The notes beneath the pieces are model-generated. The model was not told where the DNA came from. It did no database searches and saw only the letters and a list, made by a program, of their open reading frames with translations. Below are positions 1 through 5,581 of a stretch of 7,470 nucleotides of DNA, one piece after another (within the stretch, counting starts at the first letter, position 1; each line of letters starts with the position of its first letter). The stretch is from positions 1-7,470 of the forward strand of contig JBBRPS010000514.1 of the NCBI GenBank assembly GCA_038227745.1, written 5' to 3'. A program made the translations under genes and the position numbers. This DNA comes from DASPXY01 sp038227745. Lineage in GTDB: Bacteria; Planctomycetota; Planctomycetia; Gemmatales; Gemmataceae.

Positions 1-117
1 AACGGCACGGAGGGCAGGCAAGAGGGCCTAGCGAACTCTGCCGTAGCCCCCTCCTTTTCGGCGTAAGCTGCCTCGCCGTAACCCCTTAGCCTATAACCCC
101 TGAAAGCTGGACGATCT

Positions 118-171
118 CGTAAGCCGGCTGGTACGGCAACCCACGCGGCGTGCCGTACCAGCCGGCTTACG
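118..171. repeat. Perfect 21-bp inverted repeat upstream of the ABC exporter
   Basis: Arms at 118-138 and 151-171 are exact reverse complements (left arm begins CGTAAGCCGGCTGG) around a 12-nt spacer. As RNA or cruciform DNA this would be a very stable hairpin. It ends 42 nt before the ATPase start codon. It has no T-run on either side, so it is not a classical intrinsic terminator. It could end transcription from a gene to the left of the window, form a 5' leader structure, or be one copy of a dispersed palindrome. The rest of 1-213 shows no convincing coding sequence; TATAAC at 92-97 resembles a -10 box but has no good -35 partner. Confidence 0.85.
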
Positions 172-213
172 CCGGCCGTTCGCCGGGCATTGCCCAATAA
201 GGAGGAATTGACC

Positions 214-1182
214 ATGACTGCCCTCTTGACGATACCCCAGCCGCGCCCCGTCGCGGCGCAGGACGCCATCGCCCTCGACAACGCCACCGTCCGCTTCGGC
301 AACTTCACCGCCGTGGACCGCGTCAGCCTGACCGTCGCCGCCGGCGAGGTGTTCGGCCTGCTCGGTCCCAACGGCTCCGGCAAGACCACCCTCATCCGGG
401 CGCTGTGCGGCCTGCTGCGGCTAGCGCACGGCTCGGCCCGCGTCCTCGGCCACGACGTCGCCCGCGACGCCGAACTGATCCGCTCCCGTATCGGCTACAT
501 GTCGCAGAAGTTCGCCCTGTACGAGGACCTCACCGCGAATGAGAACATGGCGTTCTACGCCGGCATCTACGGCCTGTCCGCCGCCGAGGCCCGGGCGCGC
601 CGCGAGGAGCTGGTGCAACTCACCGGCCTGGGGCCGTACCTCGACCGCCGCGCCGGCCGCCTCTCCGGCGGCTGGAAGCAGCGCCTCGCGATGGTCTGCG
701 CCCTGCTGCACCGGCCGCGGCTGGTCTTCCTCGACGAGCCGACCGCGGGCGTCGATCCGGTCGCCCGTCGCGACCTGTGGGACCTGCTCTTCCAGCTCGC
801 CGCCGACGGCCTGACGCTCGTCGTGACCACGCACTACATGGACGAGGCCGAGCGCTGCGGCCGTGTCGCGTACCTCTACCTCGGCCATCTTCTGACGGTC
901 GGCACGCCCGCCGAGCTGAAGGCGCTGCCCGCGGTGACCCCGGCCGGCACGCGCCGTCTGGAGGTCCTCGGCGCCGACCCCGCGGCGGTGCTGGCGCGGC
1001 TGCGCGGCCGGCCTGGCGTCCGCGAGGCCACCATCTTCGGCCAGGCGGTCCACGCCCTGGTGGACGCCGACCGCTCCGCGGAAGACCTCGGCCTGGCGGA
1101 CATCGCGGTCCGCCCCGCCGACGCGAACCTGGAAGACGTGTTCGTCACCCTGTCGCGGGCGGAAATGGCCCGGCAGAAGTAA
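214..1182 (+). CDS. ABC exporter ATP-binding protein (ABC-2 / DrrA-CcmA-like)
   Basis: Cytoplasmic ATPase subunit of an ABC-type exporter, 322 residues. It would hydrolyse ATP to drive the permease encoded just downstream. Visible motifs, numbered from the ATG: Walker A GPNGSGKT at 51-58, Q-loop glutamine at 98, signature LSGGWKQ at 150-156, Walker B with LDEPTAG at 173-179, and the H-loop histidine at 207 in TTHYMDEAE. The signature has Trp where LSGGQ has Gln, a variant I associate with drug-export type ATPases. The tail ends with LEDVFVTLSR, typical of the C-terminal extension of this family. The start at 214 is chosen over a TTG at 190 because GGAGG at 201-205 lies 8 nt upstream. The two-gene order ATPase-permease marks an operon. 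The substrate cannot be read from the sequence; drugs, lipids or polysaccharides are all possible. Confidence 0.95.
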   Translation: MTALLTIPQPRPVAAQDAIALDNATVRFGNFTAVDRVSLTVAAGEVFGLLGPNGSGKTTLIRALCGLLRLAHGSARVLGHDVARDAELIRSRIGYMSQKFALYEDLTANENMAFYAGIYGLSAAEARARREELVQLTGLGPYLDRRAGRLSGGWKQRLAMVCALLHRPRLVFLDEPTAGVDPVARRDLWDLLFQLAADGLTLVVTTHYMDEAERCGRVAYLYLGHLLTVGTPAELKALPAVTPAGTRRLEVLGADPAAVLARLRGRPGVREATIFGQAVHALVDADRSAEDLGLADIAVRPADANLEDVFVTLSRAEMARQK

Positions 1183-1187
1183 CATTC

Positions 1188-1215
1188 AAGCCCACGGGTG
1201 GCACCCCGTGGGCTT
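1188..1215 (+). terminator. Terminator-like hairpin between ATPase and permease genes
   Basis: Perfect 11-bp stem: AAGCCCACGGG at 1188-1198 pairs with CCCGTGGGCTT at 1205-1215 around a 6-nt loop, followed by a short T-run (1214-1216). It begins 5 nt after the ATPase stop codon and ends 5 nt before the permease ribosome-binding region (AAAGAGG at 1221-1227). The position inside a presumed operon suggests partial termination or 3'-end protection, which would set the ATPase to permease ratio. This role is inference. A close relative of the hairpin lies at 3814-3840. Confidence 0.6.
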
Positions 1216-1233
1216 TCCATAAAGAGGTGTCCC

Positions 1234-2349
1234 ATGTCCTCGAAAGCCCTCCAGCGGACGATCACCGTGGCGCGCAAGGAACTGCTGCACATCCTCCGCG
1301 ACCCGATGACGCTGTTCTTCACCCTCTTCATCCCGGTCGTCGAGCTGTTCATGCTCGGCTACGCCATCGACATGAACGTGCGGCACGTGCCCACCATTGT
1401 CCTCGACCAGGCAAAAACTCAGGACAGCCGTGCTTTCCTGCAGCGCTTCGAGAACTCGGAAGACTTCACCATCGTCGCCCGCGCGAACACCGACGCGGAA
1501 CTGACGCAGGCCATCGTCGCCGGCCGGGCGCGCGTCGGTATCAAGATCCCCGCCGACTACGCGCAGCAGCTCGAGGCCGGGGAGACCGCCCAGATCCTGG
1601 TGCTCGTGGACGGCTCGGAGTCGAGCGTCGCCGCCGAGGCGGTCAACGTCAGCAACGGCCTGGCGCTGCGCGACGCCCTGGAGCGGGCCCTGGGCGACCG
1701 CACGCTGCCCGTCGAGGTCCGCCCGCGCGTGCTGTTCAACCCGGACACGCGCACCGCCAACTTCTTCATCCCCGGCCTGATGGTGATCGTCTGTCAGATG
1801 ATGGCCAGCATGCTGGCGGCCACCGCCGTCGTCCGCGAGAAGGAGGCCGGCACCCTCGAACAGCTCTACATGACGCCGGTGCGCTCCACCGAGCTGATCG
1901 TCGGCAAGATGGTGCCCTACGTGGTGCTGACGTGCGCGGAGTTCTGCTTCATCGCCCTCCTGATGCGGACCGTCTTCCAGGTGCCGGTCCACGGGGCTTT
2001 CCTGACGCTGCTGGCGCTGGCCCTGCCGTTCGTGCTGGCGATGCTCGGGCTGGGGCTGTGGATCTCGACGCGGGCAAGCACGCGCGACGCGGCCATGCAG
2101 CTGGTCATCGGGACCGTGCTGCCGTCGGTGTTCCTGTCGGGCTACGTGTTCCCGCTTGAGTCGATGCCGCAGATCTTCCAGTACCTCGCGAAAATCATCC
2201 CGACGACGTGGCTGATCGATGGCTCGCGCGGCGTGATTCTGCGCGGTGCCGGCTGGGCGGAGCTGTGGCCGAACTGCCTGTGGCTGTGGGGCCTGGCCGT
2301 GGGCATGATCGCGCTGAGCGTGTCGCGCTTCCGCAAGCAGGCGGTGTGA
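1234..2349 (+). CDS. ABC-2 type transporter permease (YhhJ/DrrB-like)
   Basis: Inner-membrane permease subunit, 371 residues, presumed partner of the upstream ATPase and probably acting as a dimer. Topology fits the large ABC-2 permease group: TM1 at about 26-45 after a cytoplasmic N-terminus containing ARKELLHILRDP; a large extracytoplasmic domain at about 50-175; then TM segments near 177-198, 225-245, 256-277, 288-306 and 346-362. The cytoplasmic loop after TM2 carries REKEAGTLEQLYMTP (201-215), the coupling-helix signature of this family, and the segment around FLSGYVFPLESMP (300-312) is also typical. The ATG at 1234 is preferred to an upstream start at 1198, which lies inside the hairpin, because AAAGAGG sits 6 nt before it. 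No HlyD-type adaptor or second permease is seen in the window; one could lie to the left. Confidence 0.93.
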   Translation: MSSKALQRTITVARKELLHILRDPMTLFFTLFIPVVELFMLGYAIDMNVRHVPTIVLDQAKTQDSRAFLQRFENSEDFTIVARANTDAELTQAIVAGRARVGIKIPADYAQQLEAGETAQILVLVDGSESSVAAEAVNVSNGLALRDALERALGDRTLPVEVRPRVLFNPDTRTANFFIPGLMVIVCQMMASMLAATAVVREKEAGTLEQLYMTPVRSTELIVGKMVPYVVLTCAEFCFIALLMRTVFQVPVHGAFLTLLALALPFVLAMLGLGLWISTRASTRDAAMQLVIGTVLPSVFLSGYVFPLESMPQIFQYLAKIIPTTWLIDGSRGVILRGAGWAELWPNCLWLWGLAVGMIALSVSRFRKQAV

Positions 2350-2387
2350 GCGCGGCCCGCTCTCAGGCGCCACCGGACGGGCCGCGC
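2350..2387. terminator. Possible bidirectional hairpin at the convergent gene ends
   Basis: GCGCGGCCCG at 2350-2359 and CGGGCCGCGC at 2378-2387 form a perfect 10-bp stem with an 18-nt loop. The left arm starts at the last base of the permease stop codon; the right arm lies within the last codons of the opposing flavin-reductase gene. With only 13 nt between the two stop codons this is the only candidate for transcription end in both directions. There is no T-run, so intrinsic termination is uncertain. Confidence 0.4.
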
Positions 2388-2944
2388 CGCCGCCAGGCCT
2401 CGATCGCCGCCGCGTCCACGGCGGCGTCGCGGACCAGCCCCTCCTTGAGTTGCCGCAGCCGTTCCGGCGGCGCCAGCTCCAGCAGCCGCTGCATCGTCAG
2501 CACCCCTGCGGCCCGGACGACCGCCCCGTCCGCCACCTCCGCGAGGTAGACGGTACGGTCGCCGCTGTTCCAGCTCGCCTCGACGCGGCACTCCAGGAAC
2601 GCCGGCGCCTCGGCCAGCACCGGCGCCCCCGTCACCCCCGGTCGGACCGCCAACCCGGCGAGCTTGTCCCCGTCGCGCCCCGACTCCAGGCCGAAGCGCC
2701 ACACCCAGTCGATGTGGCTCTCCGCGAGCAGGTGCAGCGCGAAGGCGCCCGCGGCCTCGATCACCCCCCAGGTGTGGTGCCGCCGGGCGACGCCGACGAC
2801 GACGCGCGGCGCGTCCGGGACGATGGACGCCTGGTTGACGAAGGTGGCGATCAGGCCGCCGCGCCGCGCCCCGGCCGCCGCGGTCAGCAGCCACAGTTCG
2901 GGGTTCAGCTGCGCAAAGACGCCGGCGATTGCTGCGGGGTCCAT
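2363..2944 (-). CDS. Flavin reductase-like FMN-binding domain protein
   Basis: Predicted cytoplasmic protein of 193 residues with the split-barrel flavin reductase-like fold, which binds FMN and usually reduces it with NAD(P)H or serves as a flavoprotein. Recognisable segments: NPELWLLTA (14-22), GGLIATFVNQASIVPDAPRV (29-48), the typical strand and loop with the conserved Asn/Ala-Ser region, then VVVGVARRHHTWGVIEAAG (48-66) and FALHLLAE (68-75). The C-terminus is a charged helix. Size is normal for single-domain members. The ATG at 2944 is chosen over an in-frame start further upstream because GAGAGGG lies 7 nt before it and because the upstream extension would be translated from the 28-bp inverted repeat. 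It converges with the permease gene and is probably monocistronic. The exact substrate or partner enzyme is unknown. Confidence 0.85.
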   Translation of the reverse strand: MDPAAIAGVFAQLNPELWLLTAAAGARRGGLIATFVNQASIVPDAPRVVVGVARRHHTWGVIEAAGAFALHLLAESHIDWVWRFGLESGRDGDKLAGLAVRPGVTGAPVLAEAPAFLECRVEASWNSGDRTVYLAEVADGAVVRAAGVLTMQRLLELAPPERLRQLKEGLVRDAAVDAAAIEAWRRRGPSGGA

Positions 2945-2965
2945 CGGTCGGCCCTCTCTTTCCGG

Positions 2966-3028
2966 ATCGTGGCCGACTCGCTCCGCGAGTCGGGAAGACA
3001 CCGACTCGCGGAGCGAGTCGGCCACGAT
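2966..3028. repeat. Perfect 28-bp inverted repeat made of two GACTCGC palindromes
   Basis: Arms 2966-2993 and 3001-3028 are exact reverse complements separated by 7 nt (GAAGACA). Each arm contains its own mini-palindrome, CGACTCGC and GCGAGTCG around a 3-nt centre, so the DNA can fold as one long hairpin or as two short ones. The same 17-bp core GACTCGCGGAGCGAGTC recurs three times at 5087-5182. It lies 22 nt upstream of the flavin-reductase start, in its leader or promoter region. Confidence 0.9.
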
Positions 3029-3413
3029 ACCAGAATACGCGCGCCGCAGAACCTGCACAGCCCCACGCACCCGACCCGATCTGTCCGGCCGTACACGGCG
3101 CGCGGCTCAAGATCTCCGCCCGCTCCCGCCGATATGTTTCATGCCGCTATCGGCGGCCCCCGTGCGTGGGCGCGGTACGTGACACCCGTCCACGGAAGGG
3201 GATGGCCCGGGAATACGCGAAACCGGCCGAACCCATCGACGGACGATCGGCAAGGCAGTTCAGGTCAAGTTTTCAGGCCCGGCGCGCCGCGGATGACGGA
3301 GGCAAGGCAAACTTTACGGTTGCCGCCCGTGCCTATCGATCCCGGGCCGCGGGAGGTTCCTGGGAAGGCTCCCGCCCCCCCGGGCAAAATCCACAGCAGC
3401 CGTCAAAACATTC
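3029..3413. other. Intergenic spacer with one minor hairpin, no gene seen
   Basis: No reading frame here has a ribosome-binding site or protein-like composition; the long open frames through it are a by-product of high G+C. The one clear structure is a 9-bp inverted repeat, CCGCCGATA at 3126-3134 with TATCGGCGG at 3148-3156 and a 13-nt loop. A promoter for the flavin-reductase gene on the minus strand should lie at the left edge of this stretch; TATTCT (reverse complement of 3032-3037) is a possible -10 box without a good -35. Confidence 0.5.
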
Positions 3414-3441
3414 TTGAACTTGCACTTGCGACCGATATACT
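3414..3441 (+). promoter_or_regulatory. Sigma70-type promoter for the 64-residue protein gene
   Basis: TTGAAC at 3414-3419 and TATACT at 3436-3441 are close to the -35 and -10 consensus with a 16-bp spacer. The start of transcription would be near 3448, giving a leader of about 50 nt before the ATG at 3498. This is the best promoter-like match noticed in the window. Confidence 0.6.
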
Positions 3442-3497
3442 GGTGATCTCCACCCACTCGGGTCGGACCGTTTCCATCGTTGAGAGGGGAAAGTGTT

Positions 3498-3692
3498 ATG
3501 ACAGGCAGTGTATCGGCGGAGTTGGATTTCATCGAAGAGTTGCGGTTGCGGCGCTGGGCCCGGGAGAACTACGTGCCCCGCGGACAGCGCAAGCACTCCT
3601 GGCACCCGGTCGTGCAGGAAGAGATGGACAAGAAGGATCTCGACGTCGGCGTCGCCGACGCCGCCCCCGCTTACGCCTGGTCTGACAGCTGA
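3498..3692 (+). CDS. Small hypothetical protein, 64 residues
   Basis: Small soluble, charged protein beginning MTGSVSAELDFIEELRLRRW, followed by ARENYVPRGQRKHSWHPVVQEEM and a short acidic tail ending AYAWSDS. There are no membrane segments, signal peptide or metal-binding cysteines. The middle stretch looks like a real conserved motif: it is rich in Trp, Tyr and His and continues into HPVVQEEM. I have the impression that similar small proteins are common in Gemmata-type planctomycetes, but cannot confirm this. The ATG at 3498 is chosen over a TTG at 3480 because the purine-rich GAGAGGGGAAAG (3482-3493) sits just upstream. A good promoter precedes it. Function unknown; a small adaptor or regulator is only a guess. 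Confidence 0.75.
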   Translation: MTGSVSAELDFIEELRLRRWARENYVPRGQRKHSWHPVVQEEMDKKDLDVGVADAAPAYAWSDS

Positions 3693-3720
3693 ACCTCCCG
3701 TCCGCATTGGCCCGAGGTTC
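3691..3720 (+). terminator. Weak hairpin just after the small gene
   Basis: GAACCTC at 3691-3697 pairs with GAGGTTC at 3714-3720 (7 bp, 16-nt loop). It overlaps the TGA stop and is followed by a pyrimidine-rich stretch (CTTTCCCCC near 3731-3739) but no true T-run. A second small hairpin, CAACGG at 3721-3726 with CCGTTG at 3738-3743, follows directly. Together they may end the small transcript. The remaining bases up to the hairpin at 3814 show nothing else. Confidence 0.3.
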
Positions 3721-3813
3721 CAACGGCCGTCTTTCCCCCGTTGCCGCCTCGGGTTTGCTGTTGCGTAACCCAATCACGAACGTCAGGCTCCTCCCGCCTG
3801 GCCCACGGCATTG

Positions 3814-3840
3814 AAGCCCACCCGGGCCCCGGGTGGGCTT
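3814..3840 (+). terminator. Terminator-like hairpin before the RdgC-like gene
   Basis: AAGCCCACCC at 3814-3823 pairs with GGGTGGGCTT at 3831-3840 (10 bp) around the GC-rich loop GGGCCCC, followed by TTCTCTT. It ends 7 nt before the GGAGG ribosome-binding site of the next gene. It closely resembles the hairpin at 1188-1215 in sequence and in its place just ahead of a start codon. It may terminate the transcript of the small gene 120 nt upstream or be a leader structure. Confidence 0.6.
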
Positions 3841-3861
3841 TTCTCTTGGAGGCCGCTCCCC

Positions 3862-5040
3862 ATGGGCTTCTTCTCCGGGCGCGTCACCTGCACGCGCTTC
3901 CGCGTCGCCGGCCGCGCCCCGCGCTCCTTCGGCCCCGAGCACCTCGAACAGCTCGCCGCCCACGCCGTCACCCAGCAGCGCGCCGCCGCCGCCGACGGCT
4001 CCATCGCCGGCTGGGTCGCGGGCGACCACATCCTCGATACCCGCTTTGAGCTGGCCAAGAACGTCGTCAACGACACGATGCACTTCGCGCTGCGCATCGA
4101 CAGCCAGAAGATCCCCGCCGACCTGCTCCGCGCCTATACGCAGGTCGAGCTGGAGGCGCTGGCGGCGACCAACCCGAGCGGCCGCCCCAGCGCCCGCCAG
4201 AAGCGCGAGGCGCGCGAGGCCGCCCGCGCCCGCCTGGAAACGGAGGCCGCCGACGGCCGCTTCCTCCGCCGCAAGGCCTACCCCGTCCTCTGGGACGCCC
4301 AGTCCAACGAGCTGCTCGTCAGCACGTCGGCGGTGAGCGTCCTCGACCGGCTGCACACCGCCTTCCAGCAGACGTTCGGCCGCGGCTTCGAGCTGAACGG
4401 GGCCGGCAAGCAGGCGTTCCTGCAGGCCGAGGGCCGCAACCAGACGCGCGGCGTGGACGACGCTACCCCCGCAGCGTTCATCCCCGGCCAGACGGTGCGC
4501 GAGGTGGCGTGGCTGCCCGATGAGACGAACCGCGACTTCCTCGGCAACGAGTTCCTGCTGTGGCTGTGGTTCGTGCTCGACACCGAGTCGGACACGCTGG
4601 AATTGTCGGACAAGTCGGAGGCGACGCTGATGCTGGCGCGGACGCTGGTGCTGGAGTGCCCGCGCGGCCAGACCGGCAAGGAGACCATCACGAGCGACGG
4701 CCCGGCCCACCTGCCGGAGGCGCGGCGGGCGATCCAGGCGGGCAAGCTGCCGCGCAAGGCGGGCTTGACGGTGGTGCGTCACGACCTGCAGTACGAGCTG
4801 ACGCTGACGGCGGAGACGCTGGCGGTCAGCGGCGCCCGCCTGCCGCCGCCGGAGGCCGACGAGGACCGAGCGCGGCTGGAGGAGCGCGTGACGCAGGTGC
4901 GTCACCTGCTGGAGACGCTGGACCTGCTCTACGACGCCTTCGGGCACCGCCGATTCGGGCCGGAGTGGGGCAAGGAGCTGACGCGGATGCAGAAGTGGCT
5001 GCAGCGCGAGGAGCGCGGACGGCTGTCGCCGACGGGGTGA
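3862..5040 (+). CDS. RdgC-like recombination-associated protein
   Basis: Predicted cytoplasmic protein of 392 residues that resembles the RdgC family, ring-shaped DNA-binding proteins that in Proteobacteria modulate RecA. The resemblance is by pattern: N-terminal domain to about 80; the central block KIPADLL (83-89) followed by a charged, Ala/Arg/Glu-rich helix (108-130) and RRKAYPVLWDAQSNELLVST (136-155); then the LDRLHTAFQQTFG helix (161-173); then NEFLLWLWF (229-237), which recalls the FLTWLW-like motif of some RdgC proteins. The C-terminus (330-388) is helical and probably coiled coil. It is about 90 residues longer than E. coli RdgC. The ATG at 3862 is chosen over a TTG at 3811 because GGAGG at 3848-3852 lies 9 nt upstream and the TTG precedes the hairpin. 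No phage or repair genes adjoin it, so the function is tentative. Confidence 0.65.
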   Translation: MGFFSGRVTCTRFRVAGRAPRSFGPEHLEQLAAHAVTQQRAAAADGSIAGWVAGDHILDTRFELAKNVVNDTMHFALRIDSQKIPADLLRAYTQVELEALAATNPSGRPSARQKREAREAARARLETEAADGRFLRRKAYPVLWDAQSNELLVSTSAVSVLDRLHTAFQQTFGRGFELNGAGKQAFLQAEGRNQTRGVDDATPAAFIPGQTVREVAWLPDETNRDFLGNEFLLWLWFVLDTESDTLELSDKSEATLMLARTLVLECPRGQTGKETITSDGPAHLPEARRAIQAGKLPRKAGLTVVRHDLQYELTLTAETLAVSGARLPPPEADEDRARLEERVTQVRHLLETLDLLYDAFGHRRFGPEWGKELTRMQKWLQREERGRLSPTG

Positions 5041-5056
5041 CAACGTCCCCGACGAG

Positions 5057-5077
5057 CGGCGGGCTTCACGCCCGCCG
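5057..5077 (+). terminator. Hairpin after the RdgC-like gene
   Basis: CGGCGGGC at 5057-5064 pairs with GCCCGCCG at 5070-5077 (8 bp, loop TTCAC). It begins 16 nt after the stop codon. The following sequence is TCTTCGT rather than a clean T-run, so it is a candidate 3'-end structure more than a proven intrinsic terminator. Confidence 0.45.
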
Positions 5078-5078
5078 T

Positions 5079-5190
5079 CTTCGTGGGCGACTCGCGGAGC
5101 GAGTCGCGGCCGCCGCCTTCGTGGGCGACTCGCGGAGCGAGTCGCGGCCGCCGCTCTCAGAGCGACTCGCGGAGCGAGTCGCCCACGAAA
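5079..5190. repeat. Array of three GACTCGC palindromes with an exact 38-bp tandem duplication
   Basis: The unit 5079-5116 is repeated exactly at 5117-5154. Each unit holds the palindrome GCGACTCGCGGAGCGAGTCGC less its last base (copies at 5087-5107 and 5125-5145). A third copy at 5162-5182 is flanked by CCCACGAA, the reverse complement of the TTCGTGGG flanking the first two, so it is inverted relative to them. The outer ends (TTCGTGGGCGACTCGC at 5080-5095 and GCGAGTCGCCCACGAA at 5174-5189) can therefore pair over about 110 bp. The same core is found at 2966-3028. There are no unique spacers of constant length, so this is not a CRISPR array. Confidence 0.9.
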
Positions 5191-5278
5191 AAGGCGGGCC
5201 TGGACCTTACCGGCTCAGGTAGGGCTCGACCCAGACGGCATGGGCACCGCGGACTCCGCCGTTCGGTCGCCGAGCGGA
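5191..5278. other. Non-coding spacer
   Basis: GC-rich sequence between the palindrome array and the TGCCCAG repeats. No gene, RNA or perfect inverted repeat longer than about 6 bp was noticed here. Confidence 0.4.
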
Positions 5279-5318
5279 ACTGCCCAGAAATCCGACACTG
5301 CCCAGAAACTGGGCAGTG
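5279..5318. repeat. Direct and inverted ACTGCCCAG repeats
   Basis: ACTGCCCAGAAA occurs at 5279-5290 and again at 5297-5308, an 18-bp period. The second copy pairs with the inverted copy CTGGGCAGTG at 5309-5318, giving a perfect 10-bp stem (5296-5305 with 5309-5318) closed by an AAA loop. This could be a cluster of binding sites for a dimeric regulator or a small mobile palindrome. It sits about 40 bp upstream of the possible promoter at 5357-5385. Confidence 0.75.
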
Positions 5319-5356
5319 GCCGGAGGGGACGGGCCAGGCGGGCGGGAAGTGCGTTT

Positions 5357-5385
5357 TTGTCGTAAGCCTATGAATATGCTATGCT
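5357..5385 (+). promoter_or_regulatory. Possible promoter for the structured low-GC region
   Basis: TTGTCG at 5357-5362 and TATGCT at 5380-5385 match sigma70 elements moderately well with a 17-bp spacer. Transcription would begin near 5392. The -10 box touches the palindrome at 5384-5415, which could thus act as an operator or as the first hairpin of the transcript. Chance matches are more likely in this AT-richer stretch. Confidence 0.35.
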
Positions 5386-5415
5386 TGGAGAAAGTATAAG
5401 ATTATTTTCTCCAAG
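5384..5415. repeat. Near-continuous 14-bp palindrome
   Basis: CTTGGAGAAA at 5384-5393 pairs with TTTCTCCAAG at 5406-5415, and inside it ATAA (5396-5399) pairs with TTAT (5402-5405), leaving only a 2-nt bulge (GT) and a GA centre. It is AT-rich in contrast to every other palindrome in the window. Confidence 0.8.
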
Positions 5416-5581
5416 TGGCACAGACATTGCACTTACAGGGGAGGCATGGAGAGGAAAGGAAAGCTCTCCTGAAACCAGCCAAAAGGACTTCCCTGAATCG
5501 AGCAAACAAGGCGTCGCCAACAACGTCACCGTTTCGCCCACAATGGGAACGAGAAGAGGCAGCTCCTTCGCCCATTGGAGA

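Noticed and set aside
190..213. TTG start for the ATPase, adding 8 residues
   Set aside because: The extension would be translated from the Shine-Dalgarno sequence itself; the ATG at 214 has ideal spacing.
421..2373. Long open frames on the minus strand and in other frames across the ABC genes, e.g. 1186-2373 minus and 777-2159 plus
   Set aside because: They are antisense or frame-shifted shadows of the ATPase and permease, with His/Arg/Gly-rich low-complexity translations typical of high-GC third-position bias and no ribosome-binding sites.
2945..3070. N-terminal extension of the flavin reductase by 42 residues
   Set aside because: It would be encoded by the 28-bp inverted repeat and is absent from the family pattern; a ribosome-binding site directly precedes the ATG at 2944.
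3644..3660. 17-bp palindrome CGTCGGCG-T-CGCCGACG
   Set aside because: It lies inside the small gene and encodes DVGVADA; GC-rich Val/Ala/Asp/Gly codons readily produce such symmetry.
3529..5043. 504-residue open frame opposite the RdgC-like gene
   Set aside because: Composition is dominated by Arg, Gln, Leu and Gly, the frame also covers intergenic hairpins and the small gene, and the plus-strand gene has a far better start and protein pattern.
5079..5190. Short CRISPR-like array
   Set aside because: Only three repeats, one inverted, adjacent 38-bp units without unique spacers, no cas genes.
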